A DNA stretch of 6,930 nt from Rhodospirillales bacterium (GTDB lineage Bacteria; Pseudomonadota; Alphaproteobacteria; Geminicoccales; Geminicoccaceae), in contig SLRI01000121.1 of NCBI GenBank assembly GCA_007131045.1, positions 1 through 6,930 on the forward strand, read 5' to 3'. Numbering within the stretch: the first letter of the stretch is position 1; every line of letters begins with the position of its first letter. The notes beneath the pieces were generated by a model that saw nothing but the letters and a program-made list of their open reading frames with translations, searched no databases and was not told the origin of the DNA. The position numbers and the translations under genes are program-made. Shown in pieces: positions 5,731-6,930 of the stretch.

Positions 5731-6519
5731 ATGACGAAACTATCCTGGGGCAGGCAGCCTCTGACGCGGTGGGCACTGGCGGCGCTCGTGGCCGGCATCG
5801 GCCTGCCGGCGCAGGCGCAGGAGACGGCCGCTGCCAACGCCGGCGGCTGGAGCTTTGCGCTCACGCCCTACGTCTGGCTCGCCAGCCTGAACGGGGATGT
5901 CGGAGCCGTCCCGGGGCTGCCGAAGGTGTCGGTGGATGCCGACTTCGGCGACATCATCGAGAATGCAGACATGGCCTTCATGCTCGCGGCCGAGGCGCGC
6001 CACGGCCGGTTCGGCATCGTCACCGACCTGAACTAATTGTCGTTGTCGGCGAATGGCGCCACCCCGGGCCGTCTGTTCGGCCGCGCCGAGGTCGACACCA
6101 GCACCTTCTTTGCCACCGTCGCCGGGTTCTACCGGGTGGTGGCGAGCGAGCGAGTGAACCTGGACGTGCTCGCCGGGGCGCGGGTCTGGTACGTCGACAG
6201 CGAGATCGATCTCAGCGCCGGGCTGCTGCCGGGGCGCAGCGTTCAAGACGACGAGACCTGGGTGGATCCGCTGATCGGCTTGCGCTGGAGCACCCAGCTC
6301 GGCCGCGGCTTCTTTCTTGCTGGTGCCGCGGACATCGGCGGCTTCGGCGTCGCCTCGGACCTCACCTGGGAGCTTCTGGGCACGCTCGGCTACCAGTTCA
6401 GCGACCGCATCTCCGTCCGGGCCGGCTACCGCCACCTCGAGGTCGACTACGAGAGCGGCGGCTTCGTCTGGGACGTGGAGCTCAGCGGCCCGATCATCGG
6501 CGCGACCTTTCGTTTTTGA
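5731..6519 (+). pseudogene. Outer membrane beta-barrel protein interrupted by an in-frame TAA
   Basis: The frame encodes a signal peptide (MTKLSWGRQPLTRWALAALV, cleavage near PAQA/QE at residue 29), then amphipathic beta-strands (WSFALTPYVWLASLNGDVG; DADFGDIIENADMAFMLAAE; GVASDLTWELLGTLGYQFS; ISVRAGYRHLEVDYE) and a C-terminal IGATFRF whose final Phe is the usual barrel-assembly signal. It resembles the roughly 260-residue OmpW/OmpA-like barrels of unknown function in alphaproteobacteria. A TAA at 6034-6036 cuts the frame after FGIVTDLN (residue 101), and the same frame resumes with LSLSANG and continues to 6519. Homologues I recall have D-L-x-Y at this point, so Tyr (TAC/TAT) to TAA is the likely change. 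Without it the product is 262 residues. No ribosome-binding site precedes the TTG at 6037, so re-initiation looks unlikely. The start at 5731 is chosen for the signal peptide; in-frame GTGs at 5692 and 5701 would add a basic extension. Confidence 0.82.
6034..6036 (+). other. Premature TAA stop inside the barrel gene
   Basis: GAC CTG AAC TAA TTG TCG TTG reads D-L-N-stop-L-S-L. The frame on both sides of the codon is the same, and both sides show the composition and strand pattern of one barrel protein. It is therefore a point nonsense change, not a frameshift or a true gene boundary. Confidence 0.85.
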
Positions 6520-6568
6520 TGGTGGCGCCGAGACATCTCGCCGGTGCCACGCCCAAGAGGAGGCTTCG

Positions 6569-6930
6569 ATGAACACTTCAGTCATGATCGCCGCTCTCGG
6601 CATGCTGCTGGCACTGCCGCTGGCGGCAGAGGAAATGTTCTTCTACCCGGGTCAGGGCCAGGGCCCGGAGCAGCAGAGCAAGGATCAGGGCGAGTGCCGT
6701 GCCTGGGCGGTGCAGCAGACCGGCTTCGACCCGGTCGAGCCGTCGGCGCCGGCCACCGCTGCGGCCGGCCCGCCGCCACAGGGCGGCCTGCTCAGAGGTG
6801 CCGCCCGGGGCGCTGCGGTCGGTGCCGTGGGTGGTGCCATCGCGGGTGATGCCGGCAAGGGAGCTGCCGTCGGCGCCGGCACCGGTGCCCTGCTCGGCGG
6901 CATGCGGCGACGCGATCAGGAGCAGGCGCA
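6569..6930 (+). CDS. Glycine-zipper family envelope protein (partial, 3' end outside window)
   Basis: From an ATG at 6569, preceded by AGGAGG (6558-6563) with a 5-nt spacer, 120 codons run to the window edge without a stop. The N-terminus is a short signal-like segment (MNTSVMIAALGMLLALPLAA, residues 1-20). Next comes FYPGQGQGPEQQSKDQGEC (25-43) with the typical CRAWAVQQTGFDP (43-55), a Pro/Ala linker (56-70), and a glycine-zipper region, GAARGAAVGAVGGAIAGDAG (77-96) then KGAAVGAGTGALLGGM (97-112), ending in the basic RRRDQEQ. This order is characteristic of the Gly-zipper_YMGG-type proteins, thought to insert into or associate with the cell envelope; their exact role is unknown. It lies 49 nt after the interrupted barrel gene and could be co-transcribed with it. 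The C-terminus is missing only because the window ends. Confidence 0.85.
   Translation, partial: MNTSVMIAALGMLLALPLAAEEMFFYPGQGQGPEQQSKDQGECRAWAVQQTGFDPVEPSAPATAAAGPPPQGGLLRGAARGAAVGAVGGAIAGDAGKGAAVGAGTGALLGGMRRRDQEQA

Noticed and set aside
6037..6519. Independent 160-codon gene starting at TTG 6037
   Set aside because: It is in the same frame as the upstream signal-peptide half, starts directly after the TAA, has no ribosome-binding site or signal peptide, and supplies the missing strands of the same barrel.
5740..6603. Minus-strand frame of 287 codons opposite the barrel gene
   Set aside because: The plus strand has a signal peptide, beta-strand pattern and terminal Phe signal; the minus-strand product looks like an antisense translation. 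Its uninterrupted length across the TAA is expected by chance at this GC content.

Overview
The window is GC-rich (roughly two thirds G+C by eye) and its genes strongly prefer G or C at third codon positions. Together with the protein types (a CUT2-type sugar ABC transporter with a single-domain ATPase, a glutathione S-transferase, a DUF1254/DUF1214 protein, a beta-barrel outer membrane protein and a glycine-zipper protein), this suggests a Gram-negative proteobacterium, most likely an alphaproteobacterium. That placement is inference from gene types and composition, not from a marker gene.

Left part, minus strand (about 1-3110). This is an ABC importer operon transcribed right to left: membrane permease (3087-2116), periplasmic substrate-binding protein (2074-1001) and ATPase (933-127). 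A strong GC hairpin lies between the binding-protein and ATPase genes. A ribosome-binding site plus ATG at the left edge (19-21) suggests that a further gene follows. The three proteins form one complete importer of the ribose/fructose/xylose type; the ligand cannot be read from the sequence.

Middle (3111-3487). No intact gene is supported. There is a 49-codon minus-strand tail ending 23 nt before the permease, which may be the remnant of an upstream operon gene. There is also a plus-strand frame coding for a convincing transmembrane helix but without its own stop. A complete glutathione S-transferase gene follows (3488-4129, plus).

Right part (4130-6930). Three consecutive genes here look damaged. 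A minus-strand HEAT-like gene (4163-4709) lacks its N-terminus, carries a frameshift and ends early. Back to back with it, a plus-strand DUF1254/DUF1214 gene (to 5551) also lacks its N-terminal part; both lose their 5' ends at the same place (about 4680-4700), as a single deletion across a divergent gene pair would produce. Next is an outer membrane beta-barrel gene (5731-6519) interrupted by one in-frame TAA where a tyrosine is expected. Finally an apparently intact glycine-zipper envelope protein starts at 6569 and runs off the window.

I do not see a convincing new molecular system. The main interest is the cluster of gene lesions between about 3100 and 6520, and the operon architecture of the sugar transporter. 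No tRNA, rRNA, CRISPR array or insertion sequence was recognised.
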